A stretch of 64,000 bases of DNA, from contig NZ_JAHMHK010000001.1 of assembly GCF_018913985.1 (NCBI RefSeq), positions 310,001 to 374,000 on the forward strand. Direction: 5' to 3'. The notes below the pieces were generated by a model, which was given only the letters and a program-made list of their open reading frames with translations, did no database searches and had not been told where the DNA came from. The position numbers and the translations under genes were made by a program. Below are positions 45,534-57,262 of the stretch, in pieces. The stretch comes from Mycoplasma zalophidermidis (GTDB taxonomy: Bacteria; Bacillota_I; Bacilli_A; Mycoplasmatales; Metamycoplasmataceae). The number at the start of each line of letters is the position of its first letter. Within the stretch, counting starts at the first letter, position 1.

Positions 45534-45635
45534 AACACTAAGACAACTATATAAAACATAAATATGAAATATAAATTAATAAAATAATGTTTCCATATAT
45601 AATATGAAACTATATACAATAAATTGGAGGAATTT

Positions 45636-45899
45636 ATGAAAACAATGCTAGATGTTGTATCGCAAATTGCATATGACCATTGTAAGGATGGTAAATATGT
45701 CGAGTTTAACTTTTTATTTGATAAAGTTGAAAAAGAATTGAAAGAGAAATGAGAAGTCGAAGCTGACGAAAAAGACAAAGAATATGACGCAATCCGTGTC
45801 AACAAATTAGGTGAACTATACCGCCTTCTAACAGTTGATTCTAACTTTTTAAGAAATGCAAAAGGTCAATGAACAATTAGACCTGGTTTCGAAGTTTAA
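45636..45899 (+). CDS. rpoE: RNA polymerase delta subunit (HARE-HTH domain)
   Basis: 87 aa, only the N-terminal winged HTH domain of RpoE/delta (MKTMLDVVSQIAYDHC...FLFDKVEKEL...KLGELYRLLTVD..FL) with the acidic C-terminal tail missing. TTGGAGG precedes the ATG. TGA Trp occurs twice. Followed by fba after 1 nt, so co-transcribed. Confidence 0.8.
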
Positions 45900-45900
45900 T

Positions 45901-46767
45901 ATGAAATTTGCAAATGCTAAAAAAATGATTGCGGATGCATACAAAAACCAGTATGCTATACCGCACATTAATATTAATAATTTGGAATGAGCAAAGGCTG
46001 TATTATTAACAGCACAAGAATTTAAATCGCCATTAATCATTGGTGTAAGTGAAGGTGCTGTTAAATACATGGGTGGTTATAAAACAGTTTGTAATATGGT
46101 CAAAGGTCTTTTAGGAGACCTTAATATTACTGTACCTATTGTCTTACATTTGGACCACGGGACGAAAGAAGGCTGTTTTAAAGCTATTGATGCCGGATTT
46201 AGTTCTGTCATGTTTGATGGTTCAAGCATGCCTTTTGAAACGAATTACGAATCAACAAAACAAGTTGTAGAATACGCTAAAGAGTTTGATGTCAGTGTTG
46301 AATCTGAAGTTGGGACTATTGGCGGAGAAGAAGACGGCATTATTGGGTCTGGTGAATTAGCCGACACTGTGGAAGCTTTAAAAATGACACAATTAGGAAT
46401 CGATATGTTGGCAGCGGGTGTTGGCAATATTCATGGTAAATATCCTTCAACATGAAAATCGTTAGATTTTAACCATTTAGAAAACTTATCTACAATTTGT
46501 AAAATTGGATTAGTTTTACATGGTGGTTCAGGTATTCCAAAAGATCAAGTGGCTCGGGCAATAAAACTGGGTATTGCTAAAATAAATGTTAATACTGAAC
46601 TGCAATTAGCTTTCCATGAAGCATTAAGAAATTTTATTGTTTCTAACAAAGATTTAGAGGGTAAAAATTATGACCCTAGAAAATTATTAGCTAACAGTAT
46701 TGAAGCGATGAAGTTAGTAACTAAAGAGAAAATTTTCGAATTTGGTTCTAACAATAAAGCAAAATAA
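45901..46767 (+). CDS. fba: Fructose-bisphosphate aldolase, class II
   Basis: 288 aa zinc-dependent aldolase of glycolysis. LHLDHG holds a zinc His, VESEVGTIGGEED the catalytic segment, GVGNIHGKYP and VLHGGSGIP the phosphate and second zinc sites. The ATG begins right after the rpoE stop with no separate ribosome binding site, so it is coupled. Confidence 0.96.
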
Positions 46768-46768
46768 T

Positions 46769-46800
46769 AAAAAATATCAGCTCAGCACTGATATTTTTTA
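46769..46800. terminator. Bidirectional terminator between fba and cdsA
   Basis: AAAAAATATCAG/CTGATATTTTTT stem with a 7-nt loop. Confidence 0.88.
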
Positions 46801-46816
46801 ATGTAACCATAAAAGT

Positions 46817-47773
46817 TTAGGCAGTTAATGTGAAACGATTTATTAAAATAAATAAAAACATCAAAATAGTTATAAAACTTATACTGTCTATTCTATCTAA
46901 TAATCCTCCATGACCTCGTAATAGTTTTGAATAATCTTTTATACCATTGATTCTTTTAATGTAAGAAAAATATAAATCACCGGCAACTGCAAATAGAGGT
47001 GCAATTAAAGAAAAGACAATTTTTATAGATATTGAATCAAATAAGTCCAAACTAAATACAGAAATAGCTGCAATTATTGCACCGCAAACTTCTGAACCAA
47101 TAAAACCTTCTCATGTTTTATTTGGTGAAATTGTTGGAGAAAATGCCTTAGAAAAATATTTTTTGCCTAGGAGTTTTCCAAACAAAAATCCAAATGTGTC
47201 TGAGCCGGCTGAAATCAATCCTATAGCCACTCAATATTTTCAATCATACACCAAAAAACCTTGCATAACTTTTGTGAATATCGCCAAAATATAAATGGTT
47301 GCCAATGCGAATATAAATCTCGCGAAACGGTCAATTGATTTGATGAATTTACGAGTGAATAATTCAATAATCATGAATGCTAAAGCGATCAGTATAACCA
47401 TTATTACGATTATGGGTTCGATAGCAATTAGTTTCATATAGTACATTAATTGAACTACTTTATCAGGGTATGGTGGGTAAAGATTATCTATTCTTGAATT
47501 AGTCATTCATGGGATTGTTATATCTTTAATTGGAATAAATACAACAATTGAAACAAGTAATGACAATGTAACAGCTCAATATCATTTTAATCTTTGAGCG
47601 TGAAAGTATTCCCAACTACAAGTTAAAAATATTACATAAATTAATACAAAGGATAATATTCTGGAAATTTGGTAATCATAAGAGAATATTGATAAAGGTA
47701 TCAATGTACCTAAAAATACCACCGCAATGATAATTCCAGGAATTATACGTTCAAAAAGGGTGTTTTTCTTCAT
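46817..47773 (-). CDS. cdsA: Phosphatidate cytidylyltransferase
   Basis: 318-aa membrane enzyme making CDP-diacylglycerol for phosphatidylglycerol synthesis. About eight helices. The C-terminal signature S-x2-L-R-G-H-G-G-x2-D-R-x-D-S is SKLLRGHGGLLDRIDS, preceded by SPTISPNKTWEGFIGS. AGGAGA lies before the ATG at 47773, inside the previous gene's stop. TGA Trp interrupts the frame several times. Confidence 0.93.
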
Positions 47774-47780
47774 TATTCTC

Positions 47781-49286
47781 CTATCTTGTGTTTCATGTAA
47801 ATGATTTCTGTGCTGAGGCCAATAACACGATTGACCAAGCATATGGTAAAACAAAGTTTAATATGTTTTCTGTTTTGGTTCCAATTCTTATTATTGAATC
47901 ATCGTTTAAGTACGAACCACTAATTTGAACAAACTTATCTGAGTATTGTTTTAATACTTCGTTATTAAGAGCATTATTAACTCATGTGGTTGATAATTCT
48001 GCTAAATTAGAACCTGGAGCAATATTATTGATTTCATTTACTCATTTAAGATTTTCCAAAAGGTTTGCTTGTGAAGTGGGAGCTTTCATTACAAGCATTG
48101 TTAAAAATCCTTTGGCTTCTTCAATTTGTTTTGGTGTTGAATTTGTATCTAATAATATATTTAGTTGTTTATCAATACTGTATTTCAATAAAGACTCAAA
48201 AGTTGTGTTAGCTGAGTATGACCCGTTTAATGCATTTACTGTGCCGTACACCTCATTAGCATTAAAAATGTTATATTTTCCATACTCGATTGAAGTTACT
48301 GTATTTTGGTCAAATCCATTCATGGTAATAACAAATTTATCCAATGTTAGATTTGGGTTAATGGCTTGATTTTGCTCATTAATATTATAACTAAGCGATT
48401 TTGTAAAATTGCTCATACTTTTTAATAGTGTTTCATATTCACTATAAGAATATAAATTATTGTTTAAAGCATGACTTGTATTGTTTACATAAAATAACTG
48501 AGATGTATGTGCTGCGCCTTGAAATGCCATTGTGTTTTGAACTATTGGAGACTTAAATGGCGTTAAATATGATAAGTATCACATGGTTTTTACACCCGCA
48601 ATCTGCGCAAGCGGAAGAACTTGTCCAGATAAAAACATTGTCAGTATTAATAAGGTCGACCCAATTGCTTGAATCATCAAAATGGATTTAGAAATCGATA
48701 CCAAGAATAATCCAACAGCTAGAGAAACCATTGTTAAAACTATGAAACTATATACATAACCACCTCAGTGGATTCTTGTAAACAAATCTTTAATTGAGGA
48801 CAAACGAACAATAATGTTTTCGCTTCCTAAGGCTACAGAATACAGTTCTTTACCTTCGTTAAAATATCGACTTCCAAAAAATGCTAAGCTGACTAACCCT
48901 GTTCAAAGACCTGAAAAAATCATTATTAAGAAGTAATAACATGCAATTACTAATAAAAAGTTTATTGGTTTTATGTTCGTTGCTCCAATCCTTTTCAATA
49001 AAGTTGACTTTTTAAATTCAAATAAAGCAGTTGGCAACGCAACACAAGCGATTGCAAGAGGTCCGATTGAAAAAGTGGCGGCAATGATTATTTCATAACT
49101 AAAAATAGTACCAAGAATTATTGTGAAAACTATTGGGTAACAAAAAGCAAAAAAAGGACCAACAAAGGCTTTTCAGAAGTGTTTATTAATTATCTGAATG
49201 ATACCTCAAAACGTATTATCTGATTTGTGGTTTATTGATTTTTTAAAAGGATTTTTTTCCTTATTGTTTATCGCTCAAATCTTCAT
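47781..49286 (-). CDS. ABC-2 type transporter permease
   Basis: 501 aa. Six hydrophobic helices in the N-terminal half (the first near residue 40, with FVGPFFAFCYPIVFTIILGTIFSYE split about 40-65) and one close to the C-terminus; a large loop of about 180 residues (roughly 255-470), rich in Asn/Ser, lies between, probably extracellular. The start follows the ATPase stop by 7 nt with TAGGAG. ABC-2 systems export lipids, polymers or drugs; the large extracellular loop is unusual. It precedes cdsA. The substrate is unknown. Confidence 0.75.
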
Positions 49287-49293
49287 GATACTC

Positions 49294-50145
49294 CTAAATA
49301 AATTCGTCTAAACAAGCACCGAGAGACCCATAAATTTGAATAGTCTCTTCTTTTGTCTGGTCGTAAACTACTTTTCCTTTGTTCATTATTACAATCCTGT
49401 CTGCTAGTTGCTCAATTTCTCTAATATCATGAGAAATAATTAATAATGTTGAATTAATTTCCTTCACATATTCCTTAATGAAATTTATCAATCTAGTTTT
49501 AATTTTTAAATCCAATCCAGTACTCAACTCGTCCAAAATAACTAGTTCAGGTTTATTTATAATTGCCAGCAAGGCATTAAGACGTTGGTGTTGGCCACCA
49601 GAAAGTGAAGCAGCCTTATTTGATAAGAACTCATCAACTCCAAACACCTTAGTCAGATATAGTAATTCCCTTCCTGATGTTTTTGCACCATATATTTTAT
49701 TAACTGAATTTATAACATCCAGTACCGTTAAACCTTGTGGATATGACGAATCCTGAAATTGAATACCTATTTTCGATGCATCCATTTTGTTGTTGACTAT
49801 ACCATCAAAAAGATAATTTATGACTCCCGATGTTGGTTTTGAAATTCCAACCACCATTTCAACCGTGGTGGTTTTACCTGCACCGTTTGATCCTAATAAG
49901 GCGGTATTTAAACCTTTGTAAAAATTTAAACTCATGCCATTGACGGCAAGCAGTTTGCCCCCTTTTATTTTGAATGACTTTGTTAAATTTTTTATTTCAA
50001 TGATTTTTTTATAATCTCTATATTCTCTTGTCTCAATTGGTGGGTGATTTGTGACTTTGTTTTCATGTTTTTTTAGTTGGTCAACCAAATTTTTAATGAC
50101 TGGGTTTACATGGTCACCTGTCATTTCTATATTGCTTTTTTTCAT
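49294..50145 (-). CDS. ABC transporter ATP-binding protein (ABC-2 exporter)
   Basis: 283 aa. About 45 residues precede the ATPase domain. Walker A GSNGAGKTT is near residue 95, the signature LSGGQHQR near 183, Walker B LVILDELSTGLD follows, and ISHD is the switch. The Walker B Glu is in DELSTGLD, as in DrrA/NatA-like ATPases. GAGGA precedes the ATG. Operon with the permease and probably cdsA. Confidence 0.9.
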   Translation of the reverse strand: MKKSNIEMTGDHVNPVIKNLVDQLKKHENKVTNHPPIETREYRDYKKIIEIKNLTKSFKIKGGKLLAVNGMSLNFYKGLNTALLGSNGAGKTTTVEMVVGISKPTSGVINYLFDGIVNNKMDASKIGIQFQDSSYPQGLTVLDVINSVNKIYGAKTSGRELLYLTKVFGVDEFLSNKAASLSGGQHQRLNALLAIINKPELVILDELSTGLDLKIKTRLINFIKEYVKEINSTLLIISHDIREIEQLADRIVIMNKGKVVYDQTKEETIQIYGSLGACLDEFI

Positions 50146-50358
50146 GTTTTCCTCTTTATTAAATAATTATACATTAATATACATATTAATTTAAAATGCT
50201 AAAACACATTTTATGAAACAATCCCTATTTTTATTTTCCTTAAACTATTCAAATATCTGTATTTTGGAAAAAACAACAATATTTTATAGTAAGATTTAAG
50301 TTTAAGTACAAATTACTTTATAATATTGATAATTAATTAATAGGGAGTAATACTAATT

Positions 50359-51075
50359 ATGAAATACAAAAGAATACTCGTTAAGCTTTCGGGTGAAGGT
50401 TTAGCAAATAAGTCAAAAAGTTTAGCAATTGATTACGCTTTAGTTGAAAACATTGCTCGTCAGTTGAAAAAAATTGTCGAAAAAGGAATTCAAGTTAGCG
50501 TTGTAATTGGTGGAGGCAACTTTTGAAGAGGTGCTAGCGCCGAGAAAAACGGCATTCCTCGCAATAGAGCTGACTATATTGGAATGATTGCTACAATCAT
50601 GAACGGTTTAGCATTGCAGAGTGGTTTTGAAGAAATAGGATTAAAAACTAGAGTCCAATCTTCTCTTAATATAGACCAAAGAGTGGCTGAATATTACATT
50701 AATGAAAAAGCTATAAAATATTTAGAAAATGGTGAGGTAGTAATTTTTGCCGGTGGAACAGGTAGACCTTACTTCACGACAGATACTGCTGCAACGCTTT
50801 GCGCATCTGAAATAGGGGCTGACGTAATACTTATGGGTAAAAACGGAGTTAAAGGCATCTATGATTCAGATCCAAAATATAATCCAAATGCGAAGAAATT
50901 TGATGTCATAACATATGATGAAATTCTTGAAAGAAAATTACAAGTTATGGATTTAACGGCAACATCAATGGCTAGAGATAATAATATTGGATTAATAGTT
51001 TTTGATATCCAAGAAGCCGATGCAATTTTAAGAGCAATCGAAGGAACAATTGAATTAACGGAGGTAACTAAATAA
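50359..51075 (+). CDS. pyrH: Uridylate kinase
   Basis: 238 aa, amino acid kinase fold, makes UDP from UMP. Start MKYKRILVKLSGEGL, VVIGGGNFWRG (TGA Trp) and AGGTGRPYFTTDT are diagnostic. AGGGAG precedes the ATG. Its stop overlaps the frr start by one base (TAATG). Confidence 0.97.
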
Positions 51076-51626
51076 TGGAATTAGATTTATATTTATTGAA
51101 TTTTGAAGAAACTGCTACAAAAGCTATTCATCATTACGGTTTTGAATTATCGAAAATTTCGACAGGACGCGCTAACCCTCAACTAATTAAGGGTGTTAAA
51201 ATTGACTACTATGGTACACTAACTGCGCTTGAAGAATTAGCCAGCATATCAGTACCAGAACCCGCTCAATTACTTGTAAAACCATTTGATATATCATCAG
51301 TTAAAGATATCTGTAAAGCTATTTTAGCAGCTAATTTGGGTGTACAGCCAGTTGATGAAGGTAATCAAGTTCGTTTAACATTTCCTGCCTTGACTTCTGA
51401 AAGAAGAAAAGAATTAGTTAAAAGTCTTGCGAAATATACTGAACAAGCAAAAATAGGCGTAAGAAACGCTCGTCAAGATGCCATGAAGGCAATTAAAACT
51501 GATGAAGAATTAAGTGAAGATGAACAAAAAAGATATCAAGATGTTATCCAAAAACATGTCGATGCAAAAGTGGAAATTATTAATAAAATGACCACCGAGA
51601 AAGAGAAAGAGTTAACAAGTTTATAA
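51075..51626 (+). CDS. frr: Ribosome recycling factor
   Basis: 183 aa; splits post-termination ribosomes with EF-G. LSKISTGRANPQLIKGVKIDYYG and VRLTFPALTSERRKELVK are the conserved blocks. Coupled to pyrH. Confidence 0.97.
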   Translation: MELDLYLLNFEETATKAIHHYGFELSKISTGRANPQLIKGVKIDYYGTLTALEELASISVPEPAQLLVKPFDISSVKDICKAILAANLGVQPVDEGNQVRLTFPALTSERRKELVKSLAKYTEQAKIGVRNARQDAMKAIKTDEELSEDEQKRYQDVIQKHVDAKVEIINKMTTEKEKELTSL

Positions 51627-51630
51627 GTTT

Positions 51631-52035
51631 ATGAAAATCAAAAAAATATCCTTTTGAACAGTGACTACACTATCTATTTTTGCATTTATTATTTCAGCAA
51701 TATTGTTACTAGTATTATTTATTGTTGCAGTAGTTAATGCTAAAAATGATGGTGCTCCACAAAAAGAACTTGCTTATACATTTTTAAAACTGATATTGTG
51801 TTTTTTAATTGTATCTGTGTTACTGCATGTAATTGCAATCCCGTTAGGAGTAATCTATTATAAACATAGGATATTTTATGCAAATGATTGGAACATTGGT
51901 GCATTTCAGTTTTTATTCCCTATCAGTGCAACAATTTCTTTAATGGTTTGAAAAAAACAAAAAGAAAAAATAAAAAATGCCTCAAAAGTAAATGCATTGG
52001 CAAAAATTAAAGATTTAAAATCAATTGATAATTAA
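51631..52035 (+). CDS. Hypothetical membrane protein
   Basis: 134 aa with helices at about 10-36 and 47-72 and a third near 90-107, then a basic tail (KKQKEKIKNASK). Starts 4 nt after frr with no clear ribosome binding site, so it may depend on frr translation. TGA Trp at residue 9. Family not recognised. Confidence 0.65.
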
Positions 52036-52046
52036 ACTCAATAATT

Positions 52047-52084
52047 AAAAAAAACGTGTATAGCGAATATACACGTTTTTTTAT
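52047..52084. terminator. Bidirectional terminator between the pyrH operon and the minus-strand genes
   Basis: AAAACGTGTATA/TATACACGTTTT stem with a short loop and T-runs on both sides. Confidence 0.88.
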
Positions 52085-52090
52085 TTTTAG

Positions 52091-52372
52091 TTAAATTATA
52101 GTCTTGAATTTCTTTACTTTTAATGGTTCTGTACCAAAAGATTCAATTGTTGTCAAAAATTCTTTATATTCAGGCAATTTAGTGAATTTCAAAAAACTTT
52201 CTTCTGAACTTCAACGCTCAAAAATCAAGAATTTATCAGCAACTCAAAAACCATCTATTGATAAATTCAATTCTTGTTGTTTAGATTTGTATATTCATTC
52301 CTTGATAAATTTATTGAATTCATCCTTGGATTCTTTTTTAATTTTTATTTCTTTTGAAACTATGTAAATCAT
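52091..52372 (-). CDS. Antibiotic biosynthesis monooxygenase (ABM) domain-like protein
   Basis: 93 aa, MIYIVSKEIKIKKES start, three TGA Trp codons. A beta-alpha-beta pattern with WVADKFLIFERWSSEESFLKF and LPEYKEFL resembles dimeric ABM/heme-degrading ferredoxin-like folds, which include F-E-x-W-x-S motifs. TGGAGGA precedes the ATG. 13 nt after metG, probably the operon's last gene. Function unknown. Confidence 0.65.
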
Positions 52373-52384
52373 ATTTCCTCCATT

Positions 52385-53926
52385 TTATTTTAATCTTGAA
52401 AAGAACATAAATTTCTCAATAGGTTTGATATTATCAAATTTTTTGAAATCATGTAATTTGTCTTTGTTAAATCTATTAACATTTAATGCGCTTGCAACTT
52501 CCTCAATTTTTCGTGGCATAACAATTTGTAAAGCCCAACTAATTGAGTATATACCATTTAATAATCTATTTAAAATTAAATTTAATTCTTCTAAATTATC
52601 TGTTAGTTTTCATGGTGTGGTTTCATCAATATATTTGTTTAATTTTGAACTTAATTCGACCATTTTCTTAAATGCTTTATCAATTTTAAATTCATCCATA
52701 AGTACTGAAAATTCGGTATCAAACGATAAGATTGATTGCTCAATATTTAAATGGATTTCGTTATCTGAACTTTTATATACGGTGCCATTTTCAAATGAGT
52801 TTGAGGTCATTTTAAGTGTTCTGGATATTAAATTTCCAAAATTATTCACTAAGTCAGCGTTGACCATTTCCTTAAGTTTATCTTCACTGAAATTTCCGTC
52901 TTCACCAAAAATTATTTGACTAGCAAAGTAATACTTGACCATTTCTGGGTGATAATTTTTCAAAAGATATTCTGGTTCGATAGCATTTCCTAGAGATTTA
53001 GACATTTTGCGTCCATCTTTGTCTCTTAATAAACCATGACTCATTATATTGGTTGGCAATTTCATATTCATAGCTTTTAAAAACATAGGTCAATAAATGA
53101 AGTGGAATCTAGAGATTTCTTTACCTAAAATATGAATAATTTCGTTACCATTTTCTCAGTATTTACGATAATCTTCTCCGGGGTTTGTTAAATCAAATTT
53201 TAAAGCAGTAACATAGTTGAATAAAGCATCAAGTCAAACATATAATGTATGATTTGGTTCCTCATTAATAGGTATTGCTCATTTTACATTGGTTCTAGTA
53301 ACCGACAAATCTTCTAATCCTTCATTAACAAAATTTGACATTATTTCATTGTAAGTTTTGCTCGGGATTAAAAAGTCTTTATTTTCCTGAACATAACTCT
53401 CTCATCATGGTTGCATTTGAGATATTTTAAAAAAGTAGCTTTCTTCAGACATACGAATAAGCTCATGTTTTGAAGTTGGGTGATAATATTTTCCTTCGAT
53501 TTCCAGTGCTTGTGCTTCTGTTAAAAATTCTTCATCTTCAACTGAATATAGACCTTCGTATTTATCTTTATAAATAAATCCTTTTTCTAAAAATCAAGAA
53601 AATATTTTCTTTACAACTAATTCGTGATGTGTGTTTGTTGTTCTTGAGAAATAATCAAAATGAATATCTCATTTTTCTCACATTTCTTTATAAGTAAAAA
53701 CTAATTCGTCAACAAATTGTTGGGGGTTCTTGTTTAATTTTTCGGCTTTGTTTTGGATTTTTTGTCCATGTTCGTCACTACCTGTTAAAAATTTGACATC
53801 GTAACCCATAATTTGTTTGTAGTTTGCAATAGTGCGAGCCATTATTGTTGAGTATAAATGTCCGATATGTAATGGGCCTGAGACATAATAAATCGGGGTT
53901 GTAATATAGCACGTTTTCTTATTCAT
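52385..53926 (-). CDS. metG: Methionyl-tRNA synthetase
   Basis: 513 aa, class I synthetase. HIGHLYS near residue 21, KMSKS in [12 protein letters not shown] near 300, and the anticodon-binding helices after it. The C-terminal tRNA-binding extension and zinc knuckle cysteines are absent, as in short MetRS forms. Interrupted by many TGA Trp codons. Operon with trmN6, rnr and secG. TAAGGAG before the ATG. Confidence 0.96.
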
Positions 53927-53934
53927 AATTCTCC

Positions 53935-54705
53935 TTAAACTTTTTTTGGTTTGTATAGCTCTTTAATTTCGGGTAAATATTCATGATCGATTTTATTTTG
54001 AGCATCATGAAGATAAAGATTTGGCAAAAAATGAATGCCCCAACCCGCTTGATATCTTGCCTCTATTAATACTAATTTTGGTTTATCATTAACTCTTGGG
54101 ATTATCATTTGTATTCTTTTGGGCTCGAACTTGAATTCTCGCATGTATTGAAAACAATCAACAATTCGCTCTACAGGAATAACCATAGTTAAATAGCCCT
54201 TTTGCTCAACAATTTTTGCACTCCCTTGAATAATTTGTTTTAAATTTAATTTTATTTCGTGAGTTGCAATTAATGTTTCTTCATTAACGTGTTTGCTAAC
54301 CTTCATATTTTCAGGTGGATAAAATGGTGGATTAACTACTATTGATTGATATTTTGTTAGGTTATTACGAGTGTGATTTTGATAAAAATCATTGAAATCA
54401 GCATTTATAACATTAATTTGATTAGATTTATTATTAAGCTCAACATTTTTTTTGGCTAACTCAACTGCTTTTGATTGAATTTCAATTGCATCAATATTCA
54501 AATCTTTGTGCCGCTCACTGATAAAAATAGCTAATGCACCATTATTGGTACCAATTTCAAGCATATTGGTGATACGCTTGTTTATAAATACAAAATTTCC
54601 TAAAAGTATTGTATCTACAGAGTAATTAAACATATCCTTATCTTGATAAATATACAAATTTGAATCAAAACCTAGCGAATTTTTAACTAGCTTTCTATTT
54701 TCCAT
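53935..54705 (-). CDS. trmN6: tRNA1(Val) (adenine-37-N6)-methyltransferase-like protein TrmN6
   Basis: 256 aa class I methyltransferase. SAM-binding segment [17 protein letters not shown] near residues 48-64 and the catalytic NPPF motif in VVNPPFYPP identify the YfiC/TrmN6 family. It begins inside the end of rnr (11-nt overlap) and ends 8 nt before metG, so it belongs to the same operon. Confidence 0.9.
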   Translation of the reverse strand: MENRKLVKNSLGFDSNLYIYQDKDMFNYSVDTILLGNFVFINKRITNMLEIGTNNGALAIFISERHKDLNIDAIEIQSKAVELAKKNVELNNKSNQINVINADFNDFYQNHTRNNLTKYQSIVVNPPFYPPENMKVSKHVNEETLIATHEIKLNLKQIIQGSAKIVEQKGYLTMVIPVERIVDCFQYMREFKFEPKRIQMIIPRVNDKPKLVLIEARYQAGWGIHFLPNLYLHDAQNKIDHEYLPEIKELYKPKKV

Positions 54706-56881
54706 TTTTAATTAAATTTTTCTTAGGTTTATTTATGTTATTTTTTAAGTTTTTAAAATAATCGCCATAGTTTTTGACTAAACAAGCGTCAATTTTTCCA
54801 TTTATCGGGTCCGTTTTAGTAACAACTACTGCAACTTTGTCACCTAAACGATATCTATTTTTAGAATTAGCACCAATAATTTCGGTTGCCTCATCATTTA
54901 TTGAGTATTCATCATCAGTCATAGTTGAAATATGAATTAGAGCGTTTGTTTTGTTTTCGAATTCAACAAACATACCAAATTTTAAAACGCTTACGATTTG
55001 GCAGTTGAAGCTTTGACCTATTTTATTTCTAAAATATTCAGCATATAAAAGATCATTGGTATCTCTTTCAATTTGCATTGCTTTCTGTTCAGATTCACTC
55101 GTCTGTAAAGCTATCTGGTCTAGAATCTTATTCATGTGTTCTATTTTAGTTCTATCATTATTTAAAAGAATTTCGCGAATCACTCTATGCACGATCAAAT
55201 CAGGATATCTACGAATTGGACTTGTAAAGTGACAGTAATGTTTTGAAGCCAACCCAAAGTGTCCTATATTATCGGGACTATAAACAGCTTTTGACATAGT
55301 TCTTAAAAACATTATTTGTAGAAAACTATCAAATCTCTGTTGTTTAATTTTTTCTATTGTTTGTTGGAAAGATTTAGGAGTTATATTTTGGCTACCTAAT
55401 TTTACTTTTATATTCAGAGCGTTCATAACTTGTTTGAAGTAATTTATTTTCTCTTCACTAGGTGCTTCATGCACACGAAAAAGTAATGGTATTTTATGTT
55501 CCTCAAGAATTTTTGCAGTTTCTTCATTAGCCCTGACCATAAAGTCTTCAATCATTCTCTCGCTTGCTCCACTTTTATCGACCACAACATCAACAACGTG
55601 GTTATCCTGATCAAAAATTATTTTGGGTTCTTCAATTTCAAAATCTATGTAGCCTTCATCATTTTTAACATTTCTTATTTTTTGTGTTAATTCATAAGCT
55701 AAACCTAGCATTTTATTTAAATTATTATCATCAAAACGTTTTTTATCATCAATAAATTCATTTACACGATTATAAGTTAATCTGTATTTTGAGTTTATGA
55801 TACCAGGGACTAATTTAGAAGAAATAGTGTGTCCATAATTATCAATTTGTATGATGATACTCATTGTGAATCTATCTTCGTTAGGATTCAAAGAACAAAT
55901 TCCATTAGACAATTTTTCCGGAAGCATAGGAATAACTTGGTTAGCCAGATAAGTGGAAGTTCCTCTTTTCAAGGCTTCTTTGTCAATTACACTGTTTTCA
56001 GTTACATAATAACTTACATCAGCAATGTGAACTTGCAATTCATAATATCTATTATCAATTTTCTTAACACAAATGGCATCATCAAAATCCTTGGTGGAAT
56101 CACCATCAATTGTTACTACTAATTCGTTTCTAAAATCTACACGTTTTTTCATTCCTTTTTCATCTATGCTGTCAGGAATATTGTTAGATTCAATTATTAC
56201 ATTTTCTTCAAAACATTTTGGTAATTCACGCTCAGATAAAAGCGATTTTACATAGCATAATGGGTCAGATAAATTAGAAACTTTTTCAACTATATTCACT
56301 TCAATATTGCGGTCCTTATATGAATGAATTTTGGCCATGACTAAATCGTCAAGTCGCGCATCGACCTTGAATTCATTAATTATAAAATTAATATTTTTAA
56401 ACTCTTTTTTCAGAGGTTTAAAAGTTATTTGACCGTCAGATAATTCCAATACACCACTAATTTTGTCATTATTACGTTCAACTATTGATGAAACTACACC
56501 AAAAGTTTTTTCATCTTTATGATCTAAATATTTGTAGACATTTAGTATAACGGTGTCTCCAGACAAGGCTTTATTAAAATATTGTGAAGGCACAAAAAAT
56601 GATTCATATTCTTCAGGATTTAAATCACTCACTACATCAACGAATGCAAATTTCCCTTCTGAAGCATATTTTAATTTACCAGTAACTTTAGTAATGTTTT
56701 CTAATGCAATAAAAGTTTGATTTCTGAACAAAGAAATTAAAAAATCATCCGACATTTTGCGTAATGTCGTTGTTAATTCTTTGTTTTTTGAAACAGGTAT
56801 TTTTAAACCTTTTGCTATTTGAATAAATGAAGTTTTTGGATTGTTTTTGATATATTCGTATATTTTTTCGGTATTTATCAT
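54695..56881 (-). CDS. rnr: Ribonuclease R
   Basis: 728-aa 3'-5' exoribonuclease. N-terminal helix-turn-helix (1-60), two cold-shock domains, the RNB catalytic domain with the metal-binding Asp cluster in DGDSTKDFDDAICV, and a C-terminal S1 domain (FGMFVEFENKTNALIHIS, near 625). Starts 3 nt after secG. Together with other mycoplasma enzymes it is the main exonuclease. Confidence 0.97.
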   Translation of the reverse strand: MINTEKIYEYIKNNPKTSFIQIAKGLKIPVSKNKELTTTLRKMSDDFLISLFRNQTFIALENITKVTGKLKYASEGKFAFVDVVSDLNPEEYESFFVPSQYFNKALSGDTVILNVYKYLDHKDEKTFGVVSSIVERNNDKISGVLELSDGQITFKPLKKEFKNINFIINEFKVDARLDDLVMAKIHSYKDRNIEVNIVEKVSNLSDPLCYVKSLLSERELPKCFEENVIIESNNIPDSIDEKGMKKRVDFRNELVVTIDGDSTKDFDDAICVKKIDNRYYELQVHIADVSYYVTENSVIDKEALKRGTSTYLANQVIPMLPEKLSNGICSLNPNEDRFTMSIIIQIDNYGHTISSKLVPGIINSKYRLTYNRVNEFIDDKKRFDDNNLNKMLGLAYELTQKIRNVKNDEGYIDFEIEEPKIIFDQDNHVVDVVVDKSGASERMIEDFMVRANEETAKILEEHKIPLLFRVHEAPSEEKINYFKQVMNALNIKVKLGSQNITPKSFQQTIEKIKQQRFDSFLQIMFLRTMSKAVYSPDNIGHFGLASKHYCHFTSPIRRYPDLIVHRVIREILLNNDRTKIEHMNKILDQIALQTSESEQKAMQIERDTNDLLYAEYFRNKIGQSFNCQIVSVLKFGMFVEFENKTNALIHISTMTDDEYSINDEATEIIGANSKNRYRLGDKVAVVVTKTDPINGKIDACLVKNYGDYFKNLKNNINKPKKNLIKNGK

Positions 56882-56884
56882 AAA

Positions 56885-57124
56885 TTATTTAGTGAAGATT
56901 TTAACACATACTGCCAGTATGATTATTAAAACACCCATGGTGAACATAGTTCACTTCATGAATTTCTTCACGCCCCTTTCTTTTGATGCTTTAAATAGTT
57001 CCAAGTCACCAGAACCAACCAATGCTCCTGAAAAGCCATTTGAGTCTGGAGACATCATTAAAGACACAATAATTACTATTACTGAAACAACAATAAGGAT
57101 TATTGAGATTATTAAACTTGGCAT
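56885..57124 (-). CDS. secG: Preprotein translocase subunit SecG
   Basis: 79 aa with two helices (about 5-24 and 59-77) and the Gly/Ser-rich stretch SNGFSGALVGSGDLELF between, as in SecG. GGAGG precedes the ATG at 57124. Adjacent to rnr, an arrangement common in Firmicutes. TGA Trp in the second half. Confidence 0.85.
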
Positions 57125-57233
57125 AGTGCCTCCTTGATGGATTGTATTTAATATTAAATTATACTTAGAATTATATACTATTACTTATTAATTTATATGT
57201 CTTTGAGTGAGATTATCTTGAAATATGTAATAC

Positions 57234-57262
57234 CAAAAAACGAAATTAGATTATTTCGTTAT
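57234..57262 (-). terminator. Terminator of the second S41 protease gene
   Basis: AACGAAAT/ATTTCGTT stem overlapping the stop codon, followed on the minus strand by TTTTTTGG. Confidence 0.85.
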